Source of the DNA: Paenibacillus_L residui | Lineage (GTDB): Bacteria > Bacillota > Bacilli > Paenibacillales > NBRC-103111 | Assembly: GCF_042677205.1 (NCBI RefSeq) | Contig: NZ_JBHTIU010000050.1 | Span: forward strand, 12,169-76,168 | Length of the DNA: 64,000 nt | Reading direction: 5' to 3' | In this document: positions 52,941 through 61,882 of the stretch, piece by piece | Numbering within the stretch: position 1 is the first letter of the stretch | Layout: each line of letters opens with the position of its first letter | Translations under genes and position numbers: made by a program | Notes under the pieces: generated by a model | Told to the model about the DNA's origin: nothing | The model's input: only the letters and a program-made list of their open reading frames with translations | Databases searched by the model: none

Positions 52941-53978
52941 TCACCAAACTTTTTGAAAAAATTTATAATAAGCCGCGAAGAGGACGGAGGCCAATACGCA
53001 AATGATTAAAGCGGGTGACTGGTAAAGAAGCCACTGCATGAGCGCAAGAGTCATTAATAACGAAGAAATGGGGGAGAAAAACCAGACGGCAAATATTTTT
53101 TTGATGACCGGTTTCCGGAAAAGATGCCAGCCGGCCTTCTCGGTGCCGACACCGATAATCGCCATGGTCGTCGCTTGCGTCAGCGGAGCCGGTATCCCCA
53201 ATACGGATGCGCCGATGATGAGAGAGCCGCTCGTAAAGGATACAATGCTGCCTTGAAGAAGAGTCATCTTCGTAATTTTCTTGCCGTTAGTTTCCAACAC
53301 CTTACCGCCCATCGTAATAGCCCCGGCGGCCAGGAACAAGGAACCGATCCAAATTCCCGAAGTCGTATCAATAACCCCTGCCCCGATCAGCGGGCCAATG
53401 GCATTCGCCACATTGTTCATTCCCGCGGAGAAAGCTTCGTAGCAGCCTGCGATAATGAGCAGAATAGTAAGCAGTCTGGGGATGAGTCTAGGCCATCTCC
53501 GCCTCCACATATCCTCCTTACCGGAAAGTAAACGGCCGATCACAAAAGCGATAGCAAAAGCAAGAAAAGGTATGACCAGCCAGGTAGAGACGATAAAAAG
53601 CACCTTCTGCCAGTAAACCCCGCTGCCGGCCAGGCCGGCCCCGACGATGCTGCCGACGGTCACTTCACTTGTAGACAGAGGGATGCCCATCCGGTTAGCA
53701 ATAAAAAGCGTAGTACAGGCAGAGAGCAGGATGATTACGGTAACCTGCACCGTTATCGATGAGGAGGAAATGATGCCCTTACTGATCGTGGTGACAACCT
53801 CCCCGCCGCCAAGAATGGCTCCGGCAACGGCAAAGACAGCCGCCAGAATGACGGCCAGCCTGCGGCTGTTCAGAGCTCCGCTGCCGTATACGGAGCCCAT
53901 GGCGGCGGCGGTTCCGCTAGCTCCGATATTGGCAGCGAAGAAGAAAGCAATGGAAAAAGCAATAATAATTAAAAGCAA
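52941..53978 (-). CDS. cysP: PiT-family inorganic anion permease, CysP-like
   Basis: Polytopic membrane transporter of the PiT family. It is closest in my reading to B. subtilis CysP, a sulfate permease, with shared stretches NIGASGTAAAMGSVYGSGAL, GGGEVVTTISKGII, GIPLSTSEVTVG, EAFSAGMNNVANAIGPL and VLETNGKKIT. It is 345 aa with about 9-10 helices. TTG 53978 is preferred over TTG 54005: AAGGGAG ends 8 bases before it, and it gives the usual short N-terminus. A 20-codon ORF ends just upstream. Phosphate as substrate remains possible; no other sulfur-assimilation gene is nearby. Confidence 0.88.
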   Translation of the reverse strand: MLLIIIAFSIAFFFAANIGASGTAAAMGSVYGSGALNSRRLAVILAAVFAVAGAILGGGEVVTTISKGIISSSSITVQVTVIILLSACTTLFIANRMGIPLSTSEVTVGSIVGAGLAGSGVYWQKVLFIVSTWLVIPFLAFAIAFVIGRLLSGKEDMWRRRWPRLIPRLLTILLIIAGCYEAFSAGMNNVANAIGPLIGAGVIDTTSGIWIGSLFLAAGAITMGGKVLETNGKKITKMTLLQGSIVSFTSGSLIIGASVLGIPAPLTQATTMAIIGVGTEKAGWHLFRKPVIKKIFAVWFFSPISSLLMTLALMQWLLYQSPALIICVLASVLFAAYYKFFQKVW

Positions 53979-53983
53979 TGAAT

Positions 53984-54046
53984 TCACTCCCTTGGCCATT
54001 CGCAAAACAGCGCTAAACTAATCCCCTGATAACCTATTGGTAACAT
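53984..54046 (-). CDS. Possible 20-aa leader peptide before cysP
   Basis: On the minus strand ATG 54046 follows AGGAGGG (54063-54057) at about 10 bases and reads MLPIGYQGISLALFCEWPRE, ending at TGA 53986-53984, 5 bases before the cysP TTG. The stop overlaps the cysP ribosome-binding site. A second, shorter reading from ATG 54053 (MTYVTNRLSGD) overlaps it. Coupling or attenuation is possible; chance is also possible. Confidence 0.35.
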   Translation of the reverse strand: MLPIGYQGISLALFCEWPRE

Positions 54047-54213
54047 ATGTCATTAGCCCTCCTATAGGTGCATTACCTATCAGCCCAAATTTAGAGACCC
54101 ATAAGCTTTGGTTATAAATCGTTTAATATGCCTGCATTTAATAGTGGATGCTCGCCGGGAAAAAGTGTACAATAAAGGAAGTATGCTCGGAGAAGGGAAA
54201 GAAGGCTGGTTAT
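54006..54213. promoter_or_regulatory. Divergent control region of cysP and the transglycosylase gene
   Basis: It contains the inverted repeat ATAGGT-GCATT-ACCTAT (54064-54080), which spans the minus-strand leader upstream of the mini-ORF and could be an operator. No clear -35/-10 pair is placed with confidence. Confidence 0.35.
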
Positions 54214-54867
54214 ATGTCAATGAAGATCGATCCGCGCACTGTGCAGCAAATGCTGCAGCTGCAGTTATACGAACAGACGAATATTTTTTCATCCGTTAGT
54301 CCTTATGCTGTAGGCAGACCCGCATCCACTTTCGCAGGGCTTCTCGAGGAGATTGTCGGGCTGGAAACGGTCACGGAACCCGATCCCGCGCCCAAGAGCA
54401 GCGGCTCAGGGCTTGTCGGACAAGCCGTTCCTCATCCTTCCTTAAGCAAACCGACCACTTACGATCCGTTAATTCATGAAGCGGCGCTGAAATACGGTGT
54501 GGATGCAGCTTTGATCAAAGCGGTGATCCATGCGGAATCCTCGTTTAATCCGACCGCTCAATCGCATGCCGGGGCCAAAGGATTGATGCAGCTCATGGAC
54601 GGTACGGCGAAGGCTCTCGGGGTTGCGGATTCCATGGACCCGGAGCAGAACATTAACGGAGGCACCCGTTATTTGGCTGCCTTATTGGCTAAATATAACG
54701 GGCAGGAAGCTGTAGCTTTGGCGGCATATAATGCCGGTCCCGGAAGGGTAGACCGATTGGGAATAGCAACCGAACGCGATTTGCGGGCTCATTTCGACCG
54801 ACTGCCTGCCGAAACGCGAAATTATATAACGAAAGTTCTGGATCTGAAGGAAACTTATAAGGTCTGA
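54214..54867 (+). CDS. Lytic transglycosylase (SLT domain)
   Basis: Predicted peptidoglycan-cleaving enzyme, 217 aa. The C-terminal SLT domain (about 85-215) has YGVDAALIKAVIHAESSFNP with the catalytic Glu about 107, then SHAGAKGLMQLMDGTAKALG, NINGGTRYLAALL and VALAAYNAGPGRV. The N-terminal part (about 1-85) is Gln-, Ser- and Pro-rich. No signal peptide is visible, as in several Bacillus members (YjbJ/CwlQ-like), so export is unexplained. ATG 54214 follows AGAAGG at about 9 bases; an upstream reading from 54148 is not supported. Confidence 0.92.
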   Translation: MSMKIDPRTVQQMLQLQLYEQTNIFSSVSPYAVGRPASTFAGLLEEIVGLETVTEPDPAPKSSGSGLVGQAVPHPSLSKPTTYDPLIHEAALKYGVDAALIKAVIHAESSFNPTAQSHAGAKGLMQLMDGTAKALGVADSMDPEQNINGGTRYLAALLAKYNGQEAVALAAYNAGPGRVDRLGIATERDLRAHFDRLPAETRNYITKVLDLKETYKV

Positions 54868-54875
54868 TCATTAAC

Positions 54876-54914
54876 GGAAGAAAAGATCGCAAGACGGTCT
54901 TTTCTTCCTTTTCC
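54876..54914 (+). terminator. Terminator after the transglycosylase
   Basis: GGAAGAAAAGA (54876-54886) pairs with TCTTTTCTTCC (54898-54908), followed by TTTTCC. Confidence 0.85.
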
Positions 54915-54962
54915 ATTATTTACACCGCCCCCTCTAAATCAAGGACAAAAGGAGCGCGAAAC

Positions 54963-56123
54963 ATGCTTTATTTGGATTATTGCGCCACTACACCAATGAG
55001 TAAGGAAGTTACGGAATCGATCGTTAAAGTAATGGAGAGACATTACGGCAACCCCTCCTCTATTCACCGGATCGGTATGGAGGCGGAGCGGCTGTTGAAC
55101 AGGGCGAAGGAAGTCATCGCGGAGGCGATCGAATGCCGGCCGGAGGAAATCTGTTTCACCTCGGGGGGCACGGAGAGCAATAACTTGGCGGTCAAAGGTA
55201 CAGCCAGAGCCTATCGGAGCAGGGGAAACCATCTGATCACATCGGCGGTTGAGCATTCGTCCGTTTACGAATCGTTCCGCCGGCTGGAGAGGGAAGGCTT
55301 CCGCGTCACCTATTTGCCTGTGGATTCCAGCGGCGCCATCCGGATAGAGCAACTGAAGGAGGCCATTACGGAAGAAACCATTCTGGTCAGCCTCATGCAT
55401 GTCAATAATGAAACGGGTAGAATCCAGCCTGTGGAGCAAGCAGGCAAGCTGCTGGCCGGTTATCCTAAAATTGTGTATCACGTCGATGCCGTCCAGAGCG
55501 TCGGCAAGCTGCCGGTTAGCCCAGCCCGGTTAGGAGCGGATTTGATCAGTATTTCCGCTCACAAGATAGAAGGGCCCAAAGGCGCAGGCTTACTCTATAT
55601 CCGTGACGGGTTAATCCTTGAGCCACAATTGGACGGAGGAGGCCAGGAACGGGGATTGCGCTCGGGCACGGAGAACGTCCCGCTGCTGGTTGGAATGGCC
55701 AAGGCCGTCCGTCTGGCGGTAGATAAGCAGGCGAATAATAGCCGCCGGCTTTACCGGATGCGTGAAGGGCTGGCAGAGAGAATACGGAAAATTCCGGGGC
55801 TGTTTCTAACCGGTTCGGAGAACGGCGACGGAATGGCTCCGCATATCGTACATTTTACTTATCCGGGCATGAAAGCCGAAGTGGTAGTGCATGCGCTGGA
55901 GGAAGAAGAAGTCTATATTTCGACCCGTTCGGCCTGCTCCTCGGGAGAAACTAAACCAAGCCGGGTTCTGTTGGCTATGGGTATGGATGAAGAACGGGCG
56001 GCCAGCGGACTCAGGGTCAGCTTCTCTGCGAACGAGACGAGCGAAGATCTTGAGAGGTTCGCTGATCTGTTGGAAAGAACGATTCAGCGTTTTAACGGAA
56101 CGAATGCAAGGATGAAAGGATGA
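54963..56123 (+). CDS. Cysteine desulfurase (NifZ/NifS type) paired with ThiI
   Basis: PLP enzyme that removes sulfur from cysteine as a persulfide and, in B. subtilis, the NifZ homologue hands it to ThiI for s4U formation in tRNA. It is 386 aa. Motifs: YLDYCATTPMSKEV, TSGGTESNNLAVKG, SAVEHSS, the PLP lysine in SAHKIEGPKG (about 201) and the loop cysteine in STRSACSSGE (about 326), both intact. ATG 54963 has AAAGGAG. Its stop overlaps the thiI start by 4 bases (ATGA), so it is a dedicated partner rather than the general SufS/IscS enzyme. Confidence 0.95.
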   Translation: MLYLDYCATTPMSKEVTESIVKVMERHYGNPSSIHRIGMEAERLLNRAKEVIAEAIECRPEEICFTSGGTESNNLAVKGTARAYRSRGNHLITSAVEHSSVYESFRRLEREGFRVTYLPVDSSGAIRIEQLKEAITEETILVSLMHVNNETGRIQPVEQAGKLLAGYPKIVYHVDAVQSVGKLPVSPARLGADLISISAHKIEGPKGAGLLYIRDGLILEPQLDGGGQERGLRSGTENVPLLVGMAKAVRLAVDKQANNSRRLYRMREGLAERIRKIPGLFLTGSENGDGMAPHIVHFTYPGMKAEVVVHALEEEEVYISTRSACSSGETKPSRVLLAMGMDEERAASGLRVSFSANETSEDLERFADLLERTIQRFNGTNARMKG

Positions 56124-57379
56124 GCGGCAAGATGGAACAGAACAGGCAGCAGGAGGCCGGGACGGATTGGAAGACGCCTCCGGATGTAGTGATTGTGCGC
56201 TTCGGTGAATTAATGCTGAAGGGCAGAAACCGGCATCGGTTTATCCGCTCCGTCAACGATCAAATACGGAACGCAATGATTCCTTATCCGGACGTGACCA
56301 TTCAGGAAGAACACGGACGGCTGTATCTGGTCTTAAACGGGACAGCGTTCTCTAAAGTGGCGGAAGGACTGGACAAAGTGTTCGGAATCGCCAATTATAG
56401 TCCCGCCTGGATAACGGAGCTCGATCTCAAGGCGATACAAGAGTCGGCGGTGCGGCTGATCGAAGCGTCCGATCCGCGTCCGTCCACTTTTAAAGTTACC
56501 GTCCGCAGAGCGAATAAACGGTTCCCGTATGATTCCCAGGAGGTGGGAAGGGAAGTTGGCGGATATGTGCTGCAATCGGTAGAAGGGCTTAAGGTGGATG
56601 TTCACTCACCGGAGATGGACGTCAGAGTCGAGATCCGGGACCGGCATGCTTACGTTTTTACAACCGTGATCGAGGGAAACCGGGGATACCCGCTGGGAAG
56701 CAACGGCAAAGCCCTTCTTATGCTTTCGGGAGGAATAGACAGCCCGGTAGCTGGCTGGCTTGGAATGAGAAGGGGGCTGGAAATTGAAGCGGTCCACTTT
56801 CACAGCTATCCCTACACCAGTGAGCGGGCTAAGCAGAAGGTAATAGAGCTCAGCAGAATATTATCGCAGTATGCCAACCCGTTTACACTTCATTTGGTCT
56901 CCTTCACTGAAATTCAGACGAAGCTGAAGGAGCAGTGTCCCGAAAGCATCCTGATTACCGTGATGAGGAGAATTATGCTGCGTATTTGCAGCAAGCTTGC
57001 GGAGCGCAGGCACGCCTCAGCCATTGTCACCGGCGAGAATTTGGGCCAGGTAGCCAGTCAGACCTTGGCCAGCCTGAATGTTATCGGACGGGCGACGGAG
57101 CTCCCTCTGCTTCGTCCCCTGATTACAATGGACAAGCTGGAAATTATACGGCATGCGGAACAGATCGGCACCTATTCCACCTCTATTCTTCCGTATGAGG
57201 ATTGCTGTACAATCTTTCTCCCCAAATCGCCAACCACCAATCCTTCGCTGTCCCGAGTGGAGCAAGCGGAGCGGAAAATGGAGGAGTGGCTGGAGGAAGA
57301 AATGGAGAAAGCCGTCTCATCCGTCGAAACCATGCGCGTTAGCTGGCAGGATAAAGACAAGTTGGACGAATATTTTTAA
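56120..57379 (+). CDS. thiI: tRNA 4-thiouridine synthase ThiI
   Basis: ATP-dependent sulfurtransferase that makes s4U8 in tRNA and, in many species, supplies sulfur for the thiamine thiazole. It is 419 aa. Domains: N-terminal ferredoxin-like and THUMP domain (about 20-180, VIVRFGELMLKGRNRHRF), then a PP-loop ATPase with LLMLSGGIDSPVAGW (about 200-214) and DCCTIFLPKSPTTNP. There is no C-terminal rhodanese domain, the short form typical of Bacillus, which relies on the partner desulfurase. It is coupled to the desulfurase by ATGA. Confidence 0.96.
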   Translation: MSGKMEQNRQQEAGTDWKTPPDVVIVRFGELMLKGRNRHRFIRSVNDQIRNAMIPYPDVTIQEEHGRLYLVLNGTAFSKVAEGLDKVFGIANYSPAWITELDLKAIQESAVRLIEASDPRPSTFKVTVRRANKRFPYDSQEVGREVGGYVLQSVEGLKVDVHSPEMDVRVEIRDRHAYVFTTVIEGNRGYPLGSNGKALLMLSGGIDSPVAGWLGMRRGLEIEAVHFHSYPYTSERAKQKVIELSRILSQYANPFTLHLVSFTEIQTKLKEQCPESILITVMRRIMLRICSKLAERRHASAIVTGENLGQVASQTLASLNVIGRATELPLLRPLITMDKLEIIRHAEQIGTYSTSILPYEDCCTIFLPKSPTTNPSLSRVEQAERKMEEWLEEEMEKAVSSVETMRVSWQDKDKLDEYF

Positions 57380-57445
57380 AAGCAGGACTGTACAATGTAG
57401 AGAGCAGAGAGTTCTCTTCCCGATAGAAAAGCTATATTTCCTTTA

Positions 57446-57475
57446 GGAGCGCTCCGGTTCAGAGCGCTTCTATTT
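57446..57475 (+). terminator. Terminator after thiI
   Basis: GGAGCGCTC (57446-57454) pairs with GAGCGCTTC (57462-57470) with one G-U pair, followed by TATTTG. Confidence 0.7.
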
Positions 57476-57572
57476 GTTAGATGAGCTCAAGAAAGCGAAG
57501 GAAACTCTTCTCAGCCGCAGGCGGTCATACAGACGAATCCATGGTTAACCCGAATTAATAGGGGGTCAACAC

Positions 57573-58235
57573 ATGCTGGAAACCTTCTCTCTATTTGTGC
57601 AAATTCTGCTGATTAATATTGTGCTGAGCGGCGATAATGCGGTCGTGATCGCTCTTGCCAGCAAAAATCTGCCGGAAGCCCAAAGGAAAAAGGCCGTTCG
57701 CTGGGGGGCCTTCGGGGCGGTAGCCTTGAGGGTAGCCTTGACGCTGGTGGCGCTGGCCATTCTGCAGGTAGCCTATCTTCAGGCGATCGGAGCCCTGCTG
57801 CTGCTGTGGATAGCGGTTAAGCTGCTGGCGGATGACGGAGAAGCTTCTCATGTGAAAGAAGCCTCCACCTTGGGCAATGCCATCACGACGATTATTATGG
57901 CCGACATCGTTATGAGCCTGGATAATGTGCTGGCGATAGCCGCCAAGGCGAACGGACAGATCGGCATCGTCATGATCGGAATTGCAATCAGCATTCCCAT
58001 TATTATTTGGGGAAGCACATTGGTCATGAAGATGCTCCATAAATATCCCGTTCTGGTATTCCTGGGAGCGGGGATTCTCGGATATACCGCAGGCGAAATG
58101 ATTTTGAAAGATCATAAGCTTGGGCGGTACTTGGACCATGAGCCGCTTCATTGGCTGATACCCGTGGCGGCCGGGCTGTTCGTCATTATCGTCGGACTGG
58201 TTAAGAAAAGACTGGGCAGGCCGCGCTCCGTGTAA
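57573..58235 (+). CDS. TerC family membrane protein (YjbE-like)
   Basis: A 220-aa integral-membrane protein with about 7 helices. TerC-family proteins include the Mn2+ exporters MeeF and MeeY. The metal-site motifs LSGDNAVVIALASKN (about 19-33) and MSLDNVLAIAAKANG (about 113-127) are both present. TAGGGGGT lies upstream of ATG 57573. A yybP-ykoY manganese riboswitch was looked for in the 190-base leader and not seen. Neighbouring genes give no further clue. Confidence 0.92.
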   Translation: MLETFSLFVQILLINIVLSGDNAVVIALASKNLPEAQRKKAVRWGAFGAVALRVALTLVALAILQVAYLQAIGALLLLWIAVKLLADDGEASHVKEASTLGNAITTIIMADIVMSLDNVLAIAAKANGQIGIVMIGIAISIPIIIWGSTLVMKMLHKYPVLVFLGAGILGYTAGEMILKDHKLGRYLDHEPLHWLIPVAAGLFVIIVGLVKKRLGRPRSV

Positions 58236-58562
58236 GGCTTCCATACCTTAACCGGCATCGTTGCAAGCCCCCCTTATTGATGCCGTTTCCGGCGAACCTC
58301 GGAAGCAGTCTTCCGGAGCCGAATCTATTTGATATGATTTTTCCGACATGGATAATTATAGTCCCTGTCTTTTTTTGTGCCCCATTCTGTTAATTAAAAA
58401 AATGAATCAGGCGCTTCATACGCAGGAAATCCGCGCCTTCACCGCAAAATAAATAAAAAATATCGGCCTCACCGGCAAACCTTTTCCCCGGAAAATCGTC
58501 TATAATGGATGAAAGCTGCCGTCGAAAAAGCGAGAGTAGAAATGAACGAGAGGGGCTTGTTT
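58236..58562. other. Intergenic region before the ABC-linked operon
   Basis: CGGCATC (58253-58259) pairs with GATGCCG (58279-58285) across a 19-base loop, and CGGAAG/CTTCCG pair at 58300-58315; either could end the terC transcript. A TATAAT at 58501-58506 is a likely -10 box for the next operon, with no clear -35. Confidence 0.5.
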
Positions 58563-60959
58563 GTGGCTATAACCAAATCTATCAAAATGATTAGAGATAT
58601 TGTATTATGGATCGTCCTAGCGTCAATAGTTGGCAGTCTTATGATTCTGCCGGGAATGGCATCGGCGGAATCCGGACCGCTTCAAGTGCAAATCCAGATT
58701 GGAATGGATGGCAAGATCAAACCAGATCACTGGTTCCCGGTTAAATTTACGATAACCAATTCAGGCGAAGATGTAAGCGGAGAGCTCGCCGTTCATTTAG
58801 CCGGAGGGAATGGGGACAAGGATACCACCTATGTGCAGAAAGTCGACCTGCCCGCGCAAAGCACGAAAGAAATTATAATGTCACTGCCCGGGGGGAATTG
58901 GCACAAAAGGAACAGCGAAGTCAAGTTTTATAAGGACTCCGCAGAGAGCGGAAAGGTTATAGAATGGTCGTCGGGCCCGGCCTATCTTGAAACGAGTCCC
59001 GTTTCGTCGGCGACCATTCAGGTTGGAATCATTGCCCGGGACCCCGATACGATGAATTTCTTGAATTTGCTCAGCCAACGAGGATACGAGCTGCGGACGT
59101 TCCCGATTCCGGTTAGTGATTTGCCTCAAGAATCCTTCATGTTGGACAGCTTGGATGTGCTTGTGCTGAATGATATCGCATCCGACCAATTCCAACCGGA
59201 GCAAATAGATGCCATCACTAGCTGGGTTCAACGGGGCGGGAAGCTGTTCCTGGCGGGAGGAGCGGGATATCCGAAAACAGCGCAGCGCTTCGAAGAGCTG
59301 TCTCCGGTCCGATTCGAAGGGACGGAGCAAGTAACGGATTTAAGCTCGTTGGCCGCCGCTTCCGGCAGAGAATTGGCACTGACCGAGCCATTTACCTTGT
59401 CCAAAGCGGCCGTCAAGGAGGGAGCGAATGCCACTATTCATTATTCTCATAATGGGCTGCCGCTTTTTGCCTCCGCCCCTGTGGGCAAAGGAGAGGTCTG
59501 GTACGTGGCGTATGATACGTCGCTGAATCCGCTCGCTTCCTGGAATGGTAATCCCGACATTTGGGAGAGAGTCTTGTCCGATTTGCTGCAGCAGTCTGTT
59601 GGCGGTCAGTTTATAGGAAACATCAGGTACACCTCTTGGGAAATGAACGAGGCGCTGGAGTATTTTCCTTCTTTGGCCCCCCCTTCGATTGGTCTTCTGG
59701 TGCTGGCTATTATTTTTTATGCGATCATTATCGGACCGATTCTGTACTTCACCCTTCGCAAGCTGGACAGAAGAGAATGGCTCTGGTTCGCAATCCCATT
59801 GGTAGCAGTCGTATTCAGTGTAGGGATTTACGGGGTGGGAGCCTCCGGGCGGGGCTCGGTCATGGCCCAGTCGTTAAGAACCGTTGAACTAGACGGCACA
59901 GGCAAAGGATTGGAAGAAACAGCGGCAGCGGTCTTCATCCCGAAGGGCGGCAAATTCAATATGCAATTGACCGGCTCCACTTATGTCATCCCTTTTTCGC
60001 CTCATGGTTTAGGGAATGGGGATTTACGGGGCAGCTCCGAGATGATTGTCGAAAAAAATCCGGAGAACACGAATGTTCTCTTCCAGGGAGTTTCCTATTG
60101 GTCGGTGCGTAAAATCCTGCTGCAGACCGATAAGCTTGAAGCTGTAGGGAAAATGGATTACACCGCCCAGGCCAATTCGACCGGAATAACAGGGGAATTG
60201 ACCAACCGTCTGGGCCAGCGATTGACTCATGTCGGTTTGTTTATGAACGGCCAATTGCAAAATCTCGGGGAGCTGGGCATAGACGAAACGGTTTCCTTTC
60301 AACTCGCAAGCAGCACCGGCAATATGTATCTCTCCCCTTATGACGTGGCCCAGATGATGTTCCCCTATGGAGGAAGGGTAGACGAGAACAAGCATAAGCG
60401 CTCGTTATTATTGGATTATGTTCAAAAAAATATGGCGATCCTCTCGGACGGCAAACCCTACTTGTTCGGCTTCACCGAGTCCCGGGAAGAGGCGGACTAT
60501 CAGGTAGGGGGCAAGCGGATCAACGCGAATGAAGTTACGTTATGGGTTCAGCCTATTCCTCTGAGCTACGTGAACGGCTCCAAAGTGCATTTGCCTCCGG
60601 GCACCGTACTGCCGACACCTGACTTCGGGGCCGTAAGCGTGAACGGCAAAGATCCGAACGGACGCTATTATTTAGGCCAGGGAGAAGTGATTCTCAATTA
60701 CGTTCTGCCGGATATGGCGAACGTCACTTATGAAGCTCTGACCGCATTCCAGCCTTATATGGAGAACCCGGGTGTAGTCTACGAAATATGGAATGAAGCG
60801 AAGCAGGTATGGGAGCCGATAGATAAGAATACAACCATTTCCGCAGGGCTGGCGGACTATTATGTCAAGCCGAACATGCTTAAATTGAAGGCCGTCCTCC
60901 ATCAGGAAATGGATTTGAAATTCCCGGACATTGCTGTGGAAGGAGCGGTGAATCCATGA
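58563..60959 (+). CDS. Large exported membrane protein of an ABC-linked operon, function unknown
   Basis: A 798-aa protein. A signal sequence (MAITKSIKMIRDIVLWIVL..., likely cut after GMASA at about residue 35) is followed by a beta-rich domain (about 40-160), a glutamine-amidotransferase-like fold of the kind seen in Bat/ABC-associated proteins (SATIQVGIIARDPDTMN, LDVLVLNDIASDQF, GGKLFLAGGAGYPK), then two membrane helices (about 378-435) and a second extracytoplasmic domain. No catalytic motif is seen. GTG 58563 is preferred (GAGAGGGG 7 bases upstream); ATG 58542 and ATG 58509 are alternatives, the last overlapping the likely promoter. It overlaps the ATPase gene by 4 bases. Confidence 0.82.
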   Translation: MAITKSIKMIRDIVLWIVLASIVGSLMILPGMASAESGPLQVQIQIGMDGKIKPDHWFPVKFTITNSGEDVSGELAVHLAGGNGDKDTTYVQKVDLPAQSTKEIIMSLPGGNWHKRNSEVKFYKDSAESGKVIEWSSGPAYLETSPVSSATIQVGIIARDPDTMNFLNLLSQRGYELRTFPIPVSDLPQESFMLDSLDVLVLNDIASDQFQPEQIDAITSWVQRGGKLFLAGGAGYPKTAQRFEELSPVRFEGTEQVTDLSSLAAASGRELALTEPFTLSKAAVKEGANATIHYSHNGLPLFASAPVGKGEVWYVAYDTSLNPLASWNGNPDIWERVLSDLLQQSVGGQFIGNIRYTSWEMNEALEYFPSLAPPSIGLLVLAIIFYAIIIGPILYFTLRKLDRREWLWFAIPLVAVVFSVGIYGVGASGRGSVMAQSLRTVELDGTGKGLEETAAAVFIPKGGKFNMQLTGSTYVIPFSPHGLGNGDLRGSSEMIVEKNPENTNVLFQGVSYWSVRKILLQTDKLEAVGKMDYTAQANSTGITGELTNRLGQRLTHVGLFMNGQLQNLGELGIDETVSFQLASSTGNMYLSPYDVAQMMFPYGGRVDENKHKRSLLLDYVQKNMAILSDGKPYLFGFTESREEADYQVGGKRINANEVTLWVQPIPLSYVNGSKVHLPPGTVLPTPDFGAVSVNGKDPNGRYYLGQGEVILNYVLPDMANVTYEALTAFQPYMENPGVVYEIWNEAKQVWEPIDKNTTISAGLADYYVKPNMLKLKAVLHQEMDLKFPDIAVEGAVNP

Positions 60960-61882
60960 TAGAAATTCGTGATCTGACTAAACAATACGGAAGCTTCACC
61001 GCGGTGGACTCGCTGAACATGGATATTGCTCAAGGAACGGTTTTCGGCTTTGTCGGCCCCAATGGCGCCGGAAAATCGACAACGATGTCCATACTCGCCA
61101 CTTTGCTCAGTCCGACCTCAGGCACCGCCAGAGTCGGGGGCTATGAGGTGACGAGAAATCCGAAGGAAGTTCGCAAGCTGATCGGATATATGCCCGATTT
61201 CTTCGGGGTATATGATCATTTCAAGACTACGGAATATCTGGATTTCTACGGCGCGAGCTACGGAATTCCGAGAGTGGACCGCCAGAAGATGATTCCCCAG
61301 CTGCTGGAGCTGGTCAATTTGACGGATAAAGCCGATTTCTACGTAGATTCCTTATCCAGAGGAATGAAGCAGCGCCTGTGTCTGGCGCGCTGTCTTGTAC
61401 ATGAGCCGGAGCTGCTTATTCTCGACGAACCCGCCTCCGGAATGGATCCCCGCGCCCGGATCGAAATGAGGGAAATTCTGAAGGAATTGAAGCAGATGGG
61501 AAAAACGATCATTATTTCCTCTCATATCCTTCCCGAGCTGGCAGAAATGGTGGATGAAATCGGAGTGATTGAGCACGGCAGGCTGATTGCCAAAGGCCGG
61601 GTTGCCGATATCCAGAACCGGATGCGGGCCAAACGGGTGCTTCATCTGAGACTGCTGGATAGGGAGGAGGAAGCGGTCCATCTGCTTAAAGACGAGGCCT
61701 TCGTCTCGATGGTGCTTCACGACGAGAAAGGCATCCATCTTCATTTCAGCGGGAAGGATGCCGAGCAGTCCGAGCTGCTGGCCAAATTGATCGCACTGGG
61801 CTTCCGGGTGGTTGCCTTCAATGAAGCCCAGACGAATCTGGAAGATGTCTTCCTGGAAATTACGAAGGGGGTGCAGCCATGA
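60956..61882 (+). CDS. ABC transporter ATP-binding protein
   Basis: A 308-aa ABC ATPase of the GldA/CcmA-like exporter group. Walker A FVGPNGAGKSTTMS (about 35-48), Q-loop region YMPDFFGVYDHF, a signature variant LSRGMKQRLCLARC (not the usual LSGGQ), Walker B LLILDEPASGMDP and the His switch SSHILPE are all present. The C-terminal about 80 residues form a separate domain (VLHLRLLDREEEAVHLL). It is coupled to both neighbours by 4-base overlaps, so the three proteins likely form one machine. Confidence 0.95.
   Translation: MIEIRDLTKQYGSFTAVDSLNMDIAQGTVFGFVGPNGAGKSTTMSILATLLSPTSGTARVGGYEVTRNPKEVRKLIGYMPDFFGVYDHFKTTEYLDFYGASYGIPRVDRQKMIPQLLELVNLTDKADFYVDSLSRGMKQRLCLARCLVHEPELLILDEPASGMDPRARIEMREILKELKQMGKTIIISSHILPELAEMVDEIGVIEHGRLIAKGRVADIQNRMRAKRVLHLRLLDREEEAVHLLKDEAFVSMVLHDEKGIHLHFSGKDAEQSELLAKLIALGFRVVAFNEAQTNLEDVFLEITKGVQP

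Noticed and set aside
57380..57572. yybP-ykoY manganese riboswitch before terC
   Set aside because: The conserved core of that riboswitch was not found in the leader; only the thiI terminator hairpin is present.
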